Shown piece after piece: positions 31,986-43,600 of a stretch of DNA of 64,000 nt. The translations under genes were made by a program, and so were the position numbers. The DNA comes from Enterococcus asini ATCC 700915 (lineage in GTDB: Bacteria > Bacillota > Bacilli > Lactobacillales > Enterococcaceae). The notes under the pieces are model-generated. The model saw only the letters and a program-made list of their open reading frames with translations. It did not search any database and had not been told where the DNA came from. Within the stretch, counting starts at the first letter, position 1. Every line of letters starts with the position of its first letter. The stretch is taken from the NCBI RefSeq assembly GCF_000407365.1, contig NZ_ASVU01000001.1, forward strand, positions 1,769,501 to 1,833,500, written 5' to 3'.

Positions 31986-32809
31986 TGGGCAAAAAAATTT
32001 ACATTGTAATTGTATTGTACAAGCAAAAATGGGTTGATATTCCCAGCCGTGATTGTATAGAAAACCTAGTTCATCGGGATGCTGTAGAAATGCTCATTTA
32101 CGACAATAGTCCAGAAGAACAAACGGTATCTTTTTTTGAAGAACAATCTGTGACTTACATTCATGATAGCATGAACCCCGGACTGGCGTCGGCCTACAAT
32201 CAAGCTTTATCTTTTGCTAAGGACTTCGAATGGCTAGTTCTCTTAGATCAAGATACTAAGCTGTCCTCGTCTTTCTTTTATGAGATAGCAAAAGCGCAGC
32301 CTACAGACCAAGTAGTTTCATTGGTTCCACAAATTCTTTCTGGTAACCGGCAAATTTCGCCTGTGTTTTCTAATCAGTATGTTTCAAAAAAATCTATCTA
32401 TCCTAAAGAAGGCTCATACTCTGAAATAATGGCGATTAACTCAGCATCCGTTCTTCGAGTGAGTTTTTTAAAAGAAATCGGGGGCTTCAATGAAGAGTTT
32501 CCTCTAGATTTTCTTGATCATTGGTTGTATTGGAAAATTAACGATGTCGGGAAAAAAGTACAAATTTTACCAGTAAAAATTCAGCATAGTTTGTCGGTTC
32601 TCGATTATACTACCTTGAAGTTTACACGTTACCAATCCATTTTAGCTGCGGAACGTTTGTTTTATGGGGAATATGCTGTGACATTAAAAAAGCAGCATCG
32701 TCGACATTTGCTGAAACGTGCGCTAAAACAATTTTTAACTGTCACTAATCGACGTTTTTGGAGATGTACGATTATCGAATGGTGGCACTTAATAGGAGGA
32801 AAAAGATGA
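31985..32809 (+). CDS. GT2 glycosyltransferase, EpaC-like
   Basis: This 274-residue GT-A protein has IVIVLYKQKWVDIPSRDC, the MNPGLASAYNQAL loop, the DxD-type LLDQDTKLS and LDHWLYWKI. Its likely substrate is dTDP-rhamnose. The ATG at 31985 overlaps the preceding TAA by one base (TAATG), and the longer in-frame start is rejected. Transcription and translation are coupled with its neighbours. Confidence 0.82.
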   Translation: MGKKIYIVIVLYKQKWVDIPSRDCIENLVHRDAVEMLIYDNSPEEQTVSFFEEQSVTYIHDSMNPGLASAYNQALSFAKDFEWLVLLDQDTKLSSSFFYEIAKAQPTDQVVSLVPQILSGNRQISPVFSNQYVSKKSIYPKEGSYSEIMAINSASVLRVSFLKEIGGFNEEFPLDFLDHWLYWKINDVGKKVQILPVKIQHSLSVLDYTTLKFTRYQSILAAERLFYGEYAVTLKKQHRRHLLKRALKQFLTVTNRRFWRCTIIEWWHLIGGKR

Positions 32810-33513
32810 TTTCAGTTTGTCTTGCTTCTTATAATGGAGAAGCCTATATTCGTCAGCAAATTGATAGCATTTTGCCTCAATTAACTCTTGAAGATGAGCT
32901 GATTATTTCGGATGATGGGTCAAAAGATGACACTAGTCACATTTTGGCGTCTTATTCAGATAATCCTATTGTAAAGGTCTATCCCGGTCCAGGATTGGGT
33001 GTAGTGAAAAATTTTGAATCGGCTATTGCTCATGCTAAGGGAGACATGATCTTTTTAGCAGATCAAGATGATGTTTGGTTACCAGATAAGGTAGAAGAAA
33101 TGGTGCGAGTTTTTACTGAGTCTCCTGATACTTTAGTAGTTGTTTCAGATTTAACTATTGTAGATAGCCAGTTGGAGACAATTGAACCTTCGTATTTTGA
33201 TTATCGACAAGTGAAAATTGGCTTTTTTCATAATTTGCTACGCAATGGCTATATCGGAGCGGGAATGGCGTTTCGTAGTAATTTAAAAAAGAAAATTTTG
33301 CCTTTTCCTGAGAAATTACCAATGCATGATATGTGGATTGGTTTGTTAGCACGCAACAAAGTAGTTTTTGTAAAGAAACAGCTAACACTTTATCGCCGAC
33401 ATAATGAAAACGCCAGTGAAATTCAATCTACTAGTAGCTTTTATCAAAAATTTATCTGGCGCCTGGATTTAATCATGAGTCTTATTCGCAATAGCTTAAA
33501 ACATGGATTATGA
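32806..33513 (+). CDS. GT2 glycosyltransferase, EpaD-like
   Basis: This 235-residue GT-A protein has VCLASYNGEAYIRQQIDSIL and IISDDGSKDDT for nucleotide binding, metal site FLADQDDVWLPDKVEEM, and MHDMWIGLLA. This type is common in rhamnan and teichoic polymer loci. The ATG at 32806 overlaps the previous stop (ATGA) and follows AGGAGGAAAA. A 115-base gap then leads to rmlA. Confidence 0.85.
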   Translation: MISVCLASYNGEAYIRQQIDSILPQLTLEDELIISDDGSKDDTSHILASYSDNPIVKVYPGPGLGVVKNFESAIAHAKGDMIFLADQDDVWLPDKVEEMVRVFTESPDTLVVVSDLTIVDSQLETIEPSYFDYRQVKIGFFHNLLRNGYIGAGMAFRSNLKKKILPFPEKLPMHDMWIGLLARNKVVFVKKQLTLYRRHNENASEIQSTSSFYQKFIWRLDLIMSLIRNSLKHGL

Positions 33514-33628
33514 AAGCCTTTTGTTCATTACAGTTATATTTCAAAATGCATTAAGTTGTGACAAATAAAAAGCTTCATGAGATAATACGGAAGTGTGCTT
33601 TAAAATACCTTTTAAAAGGAGCGGTTCT

Positions 33629-34498
33629 ATGAAAGGAATCATTTTAGCCGGGGGCAGTGGCACCCGTCTGTATCCATTAACCAAAGCGACATCAAAACAA
33701 CTGATGCCCATTTATGACAAACCCATGATTTATTACCCGATGTCTACATTAATGTTGGCGGGAATCAAGGAAATCTTAATCATTTCCACTCCACAAGATA
33801 CGCCACGGTTTGAAGAACTATTCGGGGATGGCTCTGATTTAGGCTTATCCATTGAATATGCGGTCCAAGAAAGTCCAGATGGCTTGGCGCAAGCCTTTAT
33901 CCTAGGAGCAGACTTTATCGGTAATGACAGTGTCTGCTTGATTCTAGGGGACAATATCTACTACGGTGGTGGCTTGTCTAAAATGCTCCAACGGGCGGCG
34001 GCGAAAGAAAGTGGCGCGACCGTTTTCGGCTACCATGTAAATGATCCAGAACGCTTTGGTGTGGTGGAATTTGATAATGACATGAATGCTGTTTCCATTG
34101 AAGAAAAACCAACGGAACCTAAATCCAATTATGCGGTTACCGGATTGTATTTCTACGACAATGACGTGGTAGAAATTGCGAAAAACATCAAGCCTTCTCC
34201 TCGAGGGGAATTGGAAATCACAGATGTGAACCAAGCTTACTTGGAGCGGGGCAAACTGGCAGTAGAAGTCATGGGTCGAGGCTTTGCCTGGTTAGATACG
34301 GGCACCCATGAGTCATTACTGGAAGCGTCCACCTTTATCGAAACCATTGAAAAACGACAAAACTTAAAAGTCGCGTGCTTAGAAGAGATTGCCTATCGCA
34401 TGGGCTATATCGATCAAGCCAAATTGTTGGAATTAGCACAACCACTAAAGAAAAATCAATACGGGCAATATTTGCTCCGTTTAGCAGAAGAGGCGTAA
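33629..34498 (+). CDS. rmlA: Glucose-1-phosphate thymidylyltransferase
   Basis: This 289-residue enzyme makes dTDP-glucose, the first step to dTDP-L-rhamnose. The nucleotidyl-transferase signature [18 protein letters not shown] is at about residues 8-25, and the DNIYYG metal-binding region follows. The length is typical. The ATG at 33629 follows AAAAGGAG. A weak TTGTGA/GATAAT promoter (about 33556-33587) could add an internal start for the rml block. Confidence 0.96.
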   Translation: MKGIILAGGSGTRLYPLTKATSKQLMPIYDKPMIYYPMSTLMLAGIKEILIISTPQDTPRFEELFGDGSDLGLSIEYAVQESPDGLAQAFILGADFIGNDSVCLILGDNIYYGGGLSKMLQRAAAKESGATVFGYHVNDPERFGVVEFDNDMNAVSIEEKPTEPKSNYAVTGLYFYDNDVVEIAKNIKPSPRGELEITDVNQAYLERGKLAVEVMGRGFAWLDTGTHESLLEASTFIETIEKRQNLKVACLEEIAYRMGYIDQAKLLELAQPLKKNQYGQYLLRLAEEA

Positions 34499-34502
34499 GA
34501 AA

Positions 34503-36124
<1,622 letters not shown>

Positions 36125-36133
36125 ATTCTGTCC

Positions 36134-36167
36134 ACTTGCCCAACTGAGTTAAACTAGTTGGGCAAGT
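36134..36167 (+). promoter_or_regulatory. 12-bp perfect hairpin between rmlB and rmlD
   Basis: ACTTGCCCAACT pairs fully with AGTTGGGCAAGT (36134-36145 with 36156-36167) around a 10-base loop. No T run follows, so a full terminator is unlikely. A stability or attenuation element is more plausible. Confidence 0.6.
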
Positions 36168-36205
36168 TTGGGGCAGGAGACAGTCTGAATAATGGAGGCA
36201 ACGAA

Positions 36206-37045
36206 ATGATTTTACTAACAGGGGGCAACGGTCAACTAGGCACAGAACTCCAACATCTACTAAACGAACAAGGTCAAGAATTCGTGGCCACAGACGTGAA
36301 AGAATTAGATATTACGAATGCTGAAGCGACCATGGAGTACATCCAAAAACTTCAGCCGACGATTATTTATCATTGTGCGGCCTATACTGCGGTGGACAAA
36401 GCCGAAGAAGAAGGCAAAGAACTAGACGAAAAAATTAATGTGGATGGCACCCGTAATGTTGCCTTAGCAGCAAAAGCGGTGGATGCATTGTTGGTTTACG
36501 TTAGTACCGACTATGTCTTTGATGGAAAGTTGAAAGACGGGGAATATGCTGTGGATGCGCCGACGAATCCGTTAAACGAATATGGTCGGACGAAATTACT
36601 CGGAGAACAAGCGGTGGAAGAGATCATGGAGCGCTATTACATCATCCGGACTTCTTGGGTCTTTGGTCAATACGGGCACAACTTTGTCTTCACCATGCAA
36701 AGCTTGGCGGAAACTCATCCGAAATTAACAGTGGTCAACGATCAATTTGGTCGACCAACTTGGACGCGGACATTGGCAGAATTCATGACTTTTGCGGTAG
36801 AAAAACAAGCGCCTTATGGCGTGTATCATTTGTCTAATGACAACAGTTGTTCGTGGTACGAATTTGCCAAAGAAATTTTAAAAGATACAGATGTAGATGT
36901 TCAACCAGTGACTTCAGAACAATATCCTCAAAAAGCTATACGCCCTCAATATGCAGTCATGGACTTGAGTAAGACTAAGGCGTTGGGCTTTGAAATCCCG
37001 ACTTGGGAAGAAGCATTGGCGCAAATGTTGGCGCAAGGAAAATAA
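36206..37045 (+). CDS. rmlD: dTDP-4-dehydrorhamnose reductase
   Basis: This 279-residue NADPH-dependent reductase gives dTDP-L-rhamnose in the fourth step. GGNGQLGTELQ is at the N-terminus, and STDYVFDG and YGRTKLLGE (YxxxK) form the active site. The ATG at 36206 follows ATGGAGG, and a longer in-frame start at 36158 would lie inside the hairpin. Compositional change to A+T-rich DNA begins right after this gene. Confidence 0.95.
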   Translation: MILLTGGNGQLGTELQHLLNEQGQEFVATDVKELDITNAEATMEYIQKLQPTIIYHCAAYTAVDKAEEEGKELDEKINVDGTRNVALAAKAVDALLVYVSTDYVFDGKLKDGEYAVDAPTNPLNEYGRTKLLGEQAVEEIMERYYIIRTSWVFGQYGHNFVFTMQSLAETHPKLTVVNDQFGRPTWTRTLAEFMTFAVEKQAPYGVYHLSNDNSCSWYEFAKEILKDTDVDVQPVTSEQYPQKAIRPQYAVMDLSKTKALGFEIPTWEEALAQMLAQGK

Positions 37046-37073
37046 ATAGCGATTGCTAGAAAGAAGAATTCAG

Positions 37074-38243
37074 ATGACAAAAATTTCCGTTTTTGGATTA
37101 GGATATGTTGGGCTCGCAAACGCATTGCTACTCTCTCAGAATGAGAATGTCACAGCGTATGATATTGTTGGCGAAAAAGTAGATATGTTGAATGATCGAA
37201 AATCGCCTATTGAAGATGCGGAAATCCATAAATTTTTACTAAGAGAAGATTTGAATATTCATTTTACGAAATCGTTCTTGGAAGCTGTACAATTTGCTGA
37301 TTATTTGATTGTTGCAACCCCAACTGATTACGATGAGAAAAAAAATTATTTTGATACTTCTACTGTAGAGGATGTTATTTCGAAAGCATTAGAAATTCGT
37401 CCAGATGCAACTTTTATTATCAAATCGACTGTGCCGGTTGGTTATACAAATCAGATAAAAGAAAAATTCAAAACAGAAAATATTGTTTTTTCACCAGAGT
37501 TTTTACGTGAAGGAAAAGCACTGTATGATAATTTGCATCCAACAAGAATCGTAATTGGTGAGTGTTCTGACCGTGGGCAACAAATAGCTGATTTGTTTAA
37601 GGAAAACGCGGTAGATAATGAGATTCCGGTATTGTTGACGCACTCTACTGAAGCTGAAGCGATTAAATTATTTTCCAATACTTATCTAGCTTTACGAGTA
37701 GCTTTCTTCAATGAGCTTGATACTTATGCAGCAGTCCGGGATTTAAACTCTGGTCAAATAATTGAAGGTGTTGGCTTAGATCCTCGCATTGGTTCCCATT
37801 ATAACAACCCTTCCTTTGGGTATGGTGGTTACTGCTTACCAAAAGATACTAAACAACTACGTGCTAATTTCGAAGATGTGCCAAACAATATCATTGGTGC
37901 AATCGTGGATGCCAATGTTACTAGAAAAGACTTTATTGCTGAACAAATTCTAGAAAAAAATCCAAAAGTTGTTGGAATCTATCGATTGACAATGAAATCT
38001 AATTCCGATAATTTTAGATATTCTTCAATTCAAGGCGTTATGAAACGAATAAAGGCAAAAGGAATTGAAGTAGTGGTTTATGAGCCAACTTTATCAGAAG
38101 ATACCTTTTTTAATTCTAAAGTCTTGAAAGATTTAGATGAATTTAAAGATATTTCAGATGTAATTGTTTCTAATCGATATGAAGAATCTTTATCTGATGT
38201 GATGGATAAAGTGTACACCCGTGATATTTTTCGACGAGATTAA
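37074..38243 (+). CDS. ugd: UDP-glucose 6-dehydrogenase (UDP-sugar dehydrogenase)
   Basis: This 389-residue NAD-dependent enzyme oxidises a nucleotide sugar, most likely UDP-glucose to UDP-glucuronate. The Rossmann start is [16 protein letters not shown]. The catalytic Cys is in [13 protein letters not shown] (about residue 258), and FSPEFLREG and [14 protein letters not shown] are family marks. The short length favours the streptococcal-type UDP-glucose enzyme over ManNAc dehydrogenases. The ATG at 37074 has weak GAAGAA upstream. It implies a uronic acid, and so negative charge, in the polymer or its decoration. Confidence 0.87.
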   Translation: MTKISVFGLGYVGLANALLLSQNENVTAYDIVGEKVDMLNDRKSPIEDAEIHKFLLREDLNIHFTKSFLEAVQFADYLIVATPTDYDEKKNYFDTSTVEDVISKALEIRPDATFIIKSTVPVGYTNQIKEKFKTENIVFSPEFLREGKALYDNLHPTRIVIGECSDRGQQIADLFKENAVDNEIPVLLTHSTEAEAIKLFSNTYLALRVAFFNELDTYAAVRDLNSGQIIEGVGLDPRIGSHYNNPSFGYGGYCLPKDTKQLRANFEDVPNNIIGAIVDANVTRKDFIAEQILEKNPKVVGIYRLTMKSNSDNFRYSSIQGVMKRIKAKGIEVVVYEPTLSEDTFFNSKVLKDLDEFKDISDVIVSNRYEESLSDVMDKVYTRDIFRRD

Positions 38244-38302
38244 TAGTTGAGTAATTATATTCGATGCAGTCCTCTTGGTTTGAAAAAAACTTGGCTTTTT
38301 TG

Positions 38303-38345
38303 TAATTGCTGGGGCAATAACCAAAGCTCCAGCAATTATCCTTTT
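38303..38345 (+). terminator. Terminator-like hairpin after ugd
   Basis: TAATTGCTGG pairs with CCAGCAATTA (38303-38312 with 38329-38338) around a 16-base loop, followed by TCCTTTTA. It lies in a 240-base gap with no gene. It may split the operon before the exporter genes. Confidence 0.45.
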
Positions 38346-38483
38346 AGAAAATACTAATACATAGCTGTAAAAAATTCTTGATAGCTGATGTACCAATTTG
38401 ATTTGGAGAGTTAGTCATTTTGGAAATAATGCTGAAATTATACAAATTAAAATTTCAGGTTAATGAATAGGAGTGTCAATTCT

Positions 38484-39281
38484 GTGTTTGAGAAAAAAAA
38501 TCGTATTTTACTGCGGGAACTTGTAAAGACGGATTTTAAATTGCGTTATCAAGGTAGTGTGATTGGGTATCTATGGTCCGTTTTGAAGCCACTCATGCTT
38601 TTTGCAGTTATGTATGTGGTGTTTATCTACTTCCTAAGGTTTGGGGACGATGTTCCTCATTTTGCTGTGGCTTTACTTTTAGGAATGGTCTTATGGCAAT
38701 TTTTTACAGAAACTACAAGCCAAGGAATGCAATCAATTGTAATTCGGGGGGATTTACTTAGAAAACTGAGTTTTCCTTCTCATATTGTCGTGGTTTCTGT
38801 TTCAATCAATGCTCTGATAAACCTGGTAATTAATTTGATTATTGTTTTTATTTTTGGTTTGATAAATGGGGTTGAAATAACGAAGTTTGCGATGATTCTC
38901 CCGTTTTTACTAGTAGAGTTGTATGCATTTTCTTTGGGGGTAGCATTCATATTAGCTACAGTTTACGTCAGATTTCGTGATATTGGTCCAATTTGGGAAG
39001 TCTTATTGCAAGCTGGGATGTATTTGACACCAATTATTTATCCGATAACTCTTGTAATTAATATGAGCCCTAAGATAGCAAAAATATTGATGATGAATCC
39101 TTTGGCACAAATTATTCAAGATGCTCGTCATGGGCTTACTAGCACGATAAATCTCACTGTGTGGCAGCTTGTGGGAAATAAAGCGTTAGTTGCGTTTCCT
39201 TATATTTTACCCTTTGTATTATTGATTGTTGGATTTTTAATATTCAATAGAAATTCTAAGAAATTTGCGGAGATTATTTAA
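38484..39281 (+). CDS. ABC-2 polysaccharide exporter permease (Wzm/TagG-like)
   Basis: This 265-residue membrane subunit has six hydrophobic segments. It opens with the typical LLRELVKTDFKLRYQGSVIG and YLWSVLKPL and ends before the ATPase gene. It exports undecaprenyl-linked polymer together with the next gene product. The GTG at 38484 is chosen because AGGAG lies 9 bases upstream. An ATG at 38463 is in frame but precedes that site. Homologous to epa locus exporter permeases. Confidence 0.9.
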   Translation: MFEKKNRILLRELVKTDFKLRYQGSVIGYLWSVLKPLMLFAVMYVVFIYFLRFGDDVPHFAVALLLGMVLWQFFTETTSQGMQSIVIRGDLLRKLSFPSHIVVVSVSINALINLVINLIIVFIFGLINGVEITKFAMILPFLLVELYAFSLGVAFILATVYVRFRDIGPIWEVLLQAGMYLTPIIYPITLVINMSPKIAKILMMNPLAQIIQDARHGLTSTINLTVWQLVGNKALVAFPYILPFVLLIVGFLIFNRNSKKFAEII

Positions 39282-40550
39282 ATGAAGAATAACGTAGCAG
39301 TAAAAGTAAGTAATGTGAGCAAGACTTTTCATTTACCAACTGATAATAGTACCAGTTTAAAAAGGACAATTGTTAACTATTTTAAGGGGATAAAAGGCTA
39401 CCGAGATCAAAAAGTTTTGAGAGGCATTTCCTTTGAAGTGAATCAAGGAGATTTTTTTGGAATTGTAGGACGTAATGGTAGTGGTAAGTCTACCTTATTA
39501 AAAATCATTTCACAAATTTATTTTCCAGAGCGTGGCACTGTAGAAGTTAATGGAAAATTAGTATCTTTTATTGAGTTGGGAGTAGGCTTTAATCCTGAGC
39601 TGACTGGAAAAGAAAATGTTTACTTGAATGGCGCGATGCTGGGGTTTCCTGAAAAAGAAATTGATGAAATGTATGGAGATATTGTTGCGTTTGCCGAATT
39701 AGAAGATTTCATGCACCAAAAACTAAAAAATTACTCTAGTGGTATGCAAGTCCGACTAGCTTTTGCAGTGGCTATTCAAGCAAAAAGTGACATTTTGGTT
39801 TTAGACGAGGTCTTAGCTGTGGGTGATGAAGCGTTTCAACGGAAATGTAACGATTATTTTTTGAATGCGAAACGTGACAAAAAAACAATTATTTTGGTTA
39901 CCCATGATATGGATTCTGTCCGTAAGTATTGCAACCGAGCAATATTAATCGATAAAGGAGAAATAAAAGTGATTGGGTCTCCTGACGAAGTAGCCAATCA
40001 ATATTCTTTAGATAATGTTACACAAAAAGGATCTGCGACTGTTATTGAAGAGGTCGTCACTCAAAACACTCCTGAGCCAATCGAGGAAGTTGAAGAAAGG
40101 ATAAATAATGTCCAAAACCAAAAGGAAAACCTTTCTCCTGTTCGTGATTTAAAAGTTAGGTTACTTTCTAAAAAGTTGTTGGAGGATTCAGATAGAGTGG
40201 TAGAATTTGAAATTTCTTATAACGTTTTAGAAGATATTCCTACTTATATTGCGTTTTCCATGGTAGATATCGACCGTAACGTGTGGATTTACAATGATAA
40301 TTCGTATGATTTCAAAACTTCTAAAGCTGGGGAAAAACTTTTCCGCTATACCTGTCACTTGTCTGAACTTAACAAATGCAAACTAAAATTAAATGTGGCC
40401 GTTCGAAATGACGAAGATGAACCAATGATTTTTTCTGATACAGAAAATTCACCAGTGCTTATAATTTCGCCGAAAGCAAATATGACTAAAAGTGAAAGAA
40501 TTGCAAGTAGTGGCGTTATCAAGAAAAATGGACAATGGACAGCGAAATAA
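39282..40550 (+). CDS. ABC polysaccharide exporter ATPase with C-terminal domain (Wzt/TagH-like)
   Basis: This 422-residue protein has an N-terminal ABC domain: Walker A GRNGSGKS (about 64-71), signature YSSGMQVRLAFA, Walker B DILVLDEVLAVGDE, H-loop VTHDMDS. A linker rich in Glu, Asn and Gln (about 245-285) joins a C-terminal beta domain of about 130 residues, Wzt-C-like, that may recognise the glycan end. It starts directly after the permease stop, so the pair is one unit. Confidence 0.92.
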   Translation: MKNNVAVKVSNVSKTFHLPTDNSTSLKRTIVNYFKGIKGYRDQKVLRGISFEVNQGDFFGIVGRNGSGKSTLLKIISQIYFPERGTVEVNGKLVSFIELGVGFNPELTGKENVYLNGAMLGFPEKEIDEMYGDIVAFAELEDFMHQKLKNYSSGMQVRLAFAVAIQAKSDILVLDEVLAVGDEAFQRKCNDYFLNAKRDKKTIILVTHDMDSVRKYCNRAILIDKGEIKVIGSPDEVANQYSLDNVTQKGSATVIEEVVTQNTPEPIEEVEERINNVQNQKENLSPVRDLKVRLLSKKLLEDSDRVVEFEISYNVLEDIPTYIAFSMVDIDRNVWIYNDNSYDFKTSKAGEKLFRYTCHLSELNKCKLKLNVAVRNDEDEPMIFSDTENSPVLIISPKANMTKSERIASSGVIKKNGQWTAK

Positions 40551-40576
40551 TCATTTACAGAAGTTAGGAGAGAATG

Positions 40577-43477
40577 ATGAATACAGTTTCAGTTATTGTG
40601 ACATGTTATAATAAAGCTCCATTTATAAAGCAATGTATTGAGAGCATCTTTAACCAGTCAATACAAACCATTGAGTTATTGGTGATTAATGACGGTTCGA
40701 CGGATGAATCGGATGAAATTATTCGTAAGACGATAGAGAAGTCCCCTTTCAAAAAAACGGATTATGTTAATCAGAAAAATTTAGGAGCCTGTTTGTCGAG
40801 AAATATTGGGTTAGATTGGGCAGTTGGAGAATATATTTTAATTGTCGATGGAGATAATTATTTAGAGCCAAACCATATCGAAAAATCTTTAAACACCCTA
40901 CTTGAATCAGATTCTGATATTGTATACTGTTCTTTAAAAAACTCTGACACGGGAGAAGTTTTAATCGAAGCACCAGATTTTTCACTGGGACGGTTAATAA
41001 CAGTAAACTTTATTGATACCTGTTCTCTTTTCAAGAAGGGGATTCTTGGTAGTCACCGCTTCGATCCAGAACTAAATCGGCTGTTTATGCAAGACTATGA
41101 TTTCTTTTTAAGCTTAATACACTCTGGAGCTAAAGCCACGAAAGTACCGAATCTTTACTTAAATTACCGAGTATTAGATAACTCTCAAGGAAATCGCGGT
41201 GATGATCGTTTAAAAAGAATCAAGTGGATTGAAGTTTATAACTATATTATTCAAAAGTACCCAGAATATTTAAATAATCAAACAACCCATATGGGTAGTT
41301 GGTATCGGGAACTTAACAATCAATATGAGCATAAAGTCGAAGAAAGTAATCAAAATAAGAATCAACTGGATGAATTGTCCATTCAGCATTCTTTCCTGCA
41401 AGAAAAATCTGACAAGTTGAATCGAATTAATGATTTATTACAAAAAGAAATAGAAGAACAATCAAAAAAAATAGAAGAACAATCAAAAAAAATAGAAGAA
41501 CAATCAAAAAAAATAGAAGAACAATTAAAGGAATTAAAATTAAAAGAAAAGACTGTTCGTGTCAAGGAAATGATGATAGAGGATAAAGATACTCATATTT
41601 TTAACATCGAAAATCAATACGCGGATATTATGCGATCAAAAACATGGAAAGTAGGACGGGCGCTAACAGCTCCTGTCAGAGTATTGAAGCTTTCAAAACA
41701 ATATATTGATAAGGTCGTTCGTGTATATCGAGTTTCCGGGACTAAAGGCGTAATCAATAAGATTAAAAATAAGCAAGTTGAAAGAGATAGTAGCTATAAA
41801 GATTGGATTGTAAATAGAGAGTCTAGAGATGTATCTGGAGATCGAAAAGATTTAACCAAGCTTGCATATGAGCCTTTGATTTCTATTTTAATTCCCGTTT
41901 ATAATGTTGAAAAAGAGTGGCTTAACAAATGTGTAGAATCGATACAAAATCAATGGTACAAAAATTGGGAGATCTGTCTGGCAGATGATTGCTCTACAAA
42001 AAAAGAAACGAAAGAAACTCTGAAACAGCTTCAAAATTTGGACAATAGAATTAAAGTTGTATTTAGAAAAGAAAACGGACATATTTCTGAAGCTACCAAT
42101 TCTGCTTTAGCTTTAGCTAAAGGTGAGTTTATCGCTTTGGTGGACAATGATGATGAACTTCCAGCAAATGCTCTATACGAAGTAGTAAAAATACTTAATG
42201 AGAACCAAGACTTATCTTTAATATATTCTGATGAAGACAAAATCGATGAATATGGTGAACGTTTTGATCCGCACTTTAAACCAGATTGGTCTCCAGATTT
42301 AATTTTAAATCAAAATTATGTTTCTCACCTTGGTATTTATAGAACCTCTATTGCACGAGAAATTAATGGATTTAGAAAAGGGTTTGAAGGAGCTCAAGAT
42401 CACGATTTCTTGCTTAGGTTTGTTGAAAAAATTAATCGTAACGAAATTGCCCATATTCCAAAGATTTTATATCATTGGCGTGCAATTACTGGATCTACGG
42501 CTTTAGCTTCTGGAGAGAAAAATTATGCTTACGATATTGGTGTTAAATCTGTTCAAGAAGCACTAAAAAGAAGAAAGATTAACGCTGTTGTCAAAAAAGG
42601 TAGGTATCCTGGGGTTTACGATGTGAAGTATGATTTAGTGGAAGAAGCAAAAGTTTCAATAGTCATTCCTACTCGGAATGGTTATGAAGATTTGAAAACA
42701 TGTGTGGATTCCATTATCAATAAATCATCATATCCAAACTATGAAATTATCATAGCAGATAACGGGAGTGATGATCCTAAAATGCAAGAATTGTTTGCTT
42801 CATATCGTGAATTATTGGGAAGTCGATTCAAGAATGTTCTTTTAGATATGCCATTTAATTACTCACGTATTAATAATCTTGCAGTAGAAGCATCATCTGG
42901 AAAGTATCTGTTGTTTCTAAATAACGATACATCAATTATTAGTTCGGACTGGATTGAGACGATGCTTGGTTTTTGTCAATTTGACAGAGTTGGTTGTGTG
43001 GGTGCTAAACTTTGGTATATGGATGATACTATTCAACATGGTGGGGTGATAGTTGGTTTAGGGGGTGTCGCTGGACATACTTTCCTAAATGCAGGAAAAG
43101 ATAATCCTGGTTATTTTAGTAGGCTTTATACAGATTATAATTATTCTGCAGTTACAGCTGCGTGTTTAATGATTAGTAAATCAGATTTCAATCTCGTTAA
43201 CGGTTTTGATGAAACTCTTGAAGTTGCGTTTAATGATATTGATTTATGCTTACGAGTAAAAGCACTTGGAAGAGATAATGTTTGGGCACATGATGCTGAA
43301 TTGTATCATTATGAATCAAAGTCTAGAGGTTATGAGGATACACCAGAAAAGGTGAAACGCTTCAATCGAGAAATAGAAAAGATGCAAGTAAGATATGGAG
43401 AAGAATTGTTGCACGATCCTGCGTATAATGAAAACTTCTCCTTAAATGCAGCACCTTTTACTGTAATTGGTCGATAG
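40577..43477 (+). CDS. Large glycosyltransferase with three GT2 domains and a coiled coil
   Basis: This 966-residue protein has GT2 domain 1 (about 1-220, VSVIVTCYNKAPFIKQC, LVINDGSTDES, LIVDGDNYLEP). A coiled-coil linker (about 240-330) contains IEEQSKK heptads, and YADIMRSKTWKVGRAL follows. GT2 domain 2 (about 430-670) has ISILIPVYNVEKEWLNKC and ALVDNDDELPANALYEV. GT2 domain 3 (about 690-940) has VSIVIPTRNGYEDLKTC, FLNNDTSIIS and FNDIDLCLRVKALG. It probably builds a repeat unit by sequential transfers. The second of two ATGs is chosen by spacing from AGGAG (first at 40574). It resembles EpaN-type proteins. Confidence 0.9.
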   Translation: MNTVSVIVTCYNKAPFIKQCIESIFNQSIQTIELLVINDGSTDESDEIIRKTIEKSPFKKTDYVNQKNLGACLSRNIGLDWAVGEYILIVDGDNYLEPNHIEKSLNTLLESDSDIVYCSLKNSDTGEVLIEAPDFSLGRLITVNFIDTCSLFKKGILGSHRFDPELNRLFMQDYDFFLSLIHSGAKATKVPNLYLNYRVLDNSQGNRGDDRLKRIKWIEVYNYIIQKYPEYLNNQTTHMGSWYRELNNQYEHKVEESNQNKNQLDELSIQHSFLQEKSDKLNRINDLLQKEIEEQSKKIEEQSKKIEEQSKKIEEQLKELKLKEKTVRVKEMMIEDKDTHIFNIENQYADIMRSKTWKVGRALTAPVRVLKLSKQYIDKVVRVYRVSGTKGVINKIKNKQVERDSSYKDWIVNRESRDVSGDRKDLTKLAYEPLISILIPVYNVEKEWLNKCVESIQNQWYKNWEICLADDCSTKKETKETLKQLQNLDNRIKVVFRKENGHISEATNSALALAKGEFIALVDNDDELPANALYEVVKILNENQDLSLIYSDEDKIDEYGERFDPHFKPDWSPDLILNQNYVSHLGIYRTSIAREINGFRKGFEGAQDHDFLLRFVEKINRNEIAHIPKILYHWRAITGSTALASGEKNYAYDIGVKSVQEALKRRKINAVVKKGRYPGVYDVKYDLVEEAKVSIVIPTRNGYEDLKTCVDSIINKSSYPNYEIIIADNGSDDPKMQELFASYRELLGSRFKNVLLDMPFNYSRINNLAVEASSGKYLLFLNNDTSIISSDWIETMLGFCQFDRVGCVGAKLWYMDDTIQHGGVIVGLGGVAGHTFLNAGKDNPGYFSRLYTDYNYSAVTAACLMISKSDFNLVNGFDETLEVAFNDIDLCLRVKALGRDNVWAHDAELYHYESKSRGYEDTPEKVKRFNREIEKMQVRYGEELLHDPAYNENFSLNAAPFTVIGR
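41450..41533 (+). repeat. 21-bp tandem repeat encoding IEEQSKK heptads
   Basis: Three exact copies of ATAGAAGAACAATCAAAAAA plus A (starts 41450, 41471, 41492) and one diverged copy (41513). Each unit encodes seven residues, one coiled-coil heptad, so copy-number change keeps the frame. Confidence 0.95.
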
Positions 43478-43600
43478 GCTTTGTTGTAGTTGTTCAATGC
43501 TATTCTGAATTTGATAAGCAGAACGAGTTGTTATAAGAACGATAATCAAAGTGTCCTTGCGTTGATTGGATTTGAGATGTTAAAAGAGGAGTTTTATAAA

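Noticed and set aside
41450-41533. CRISPR-like array
   Set aside because: The 21-bp units are directly contiguous, without spacers, and lie in a coding frame.
41383-41565. Minus-strand frame with Phe-Asp-Cys-Ser-Ser repeats
   Set aside because: It is only the antisense translation of the 21-bp coiled-coil repeats.
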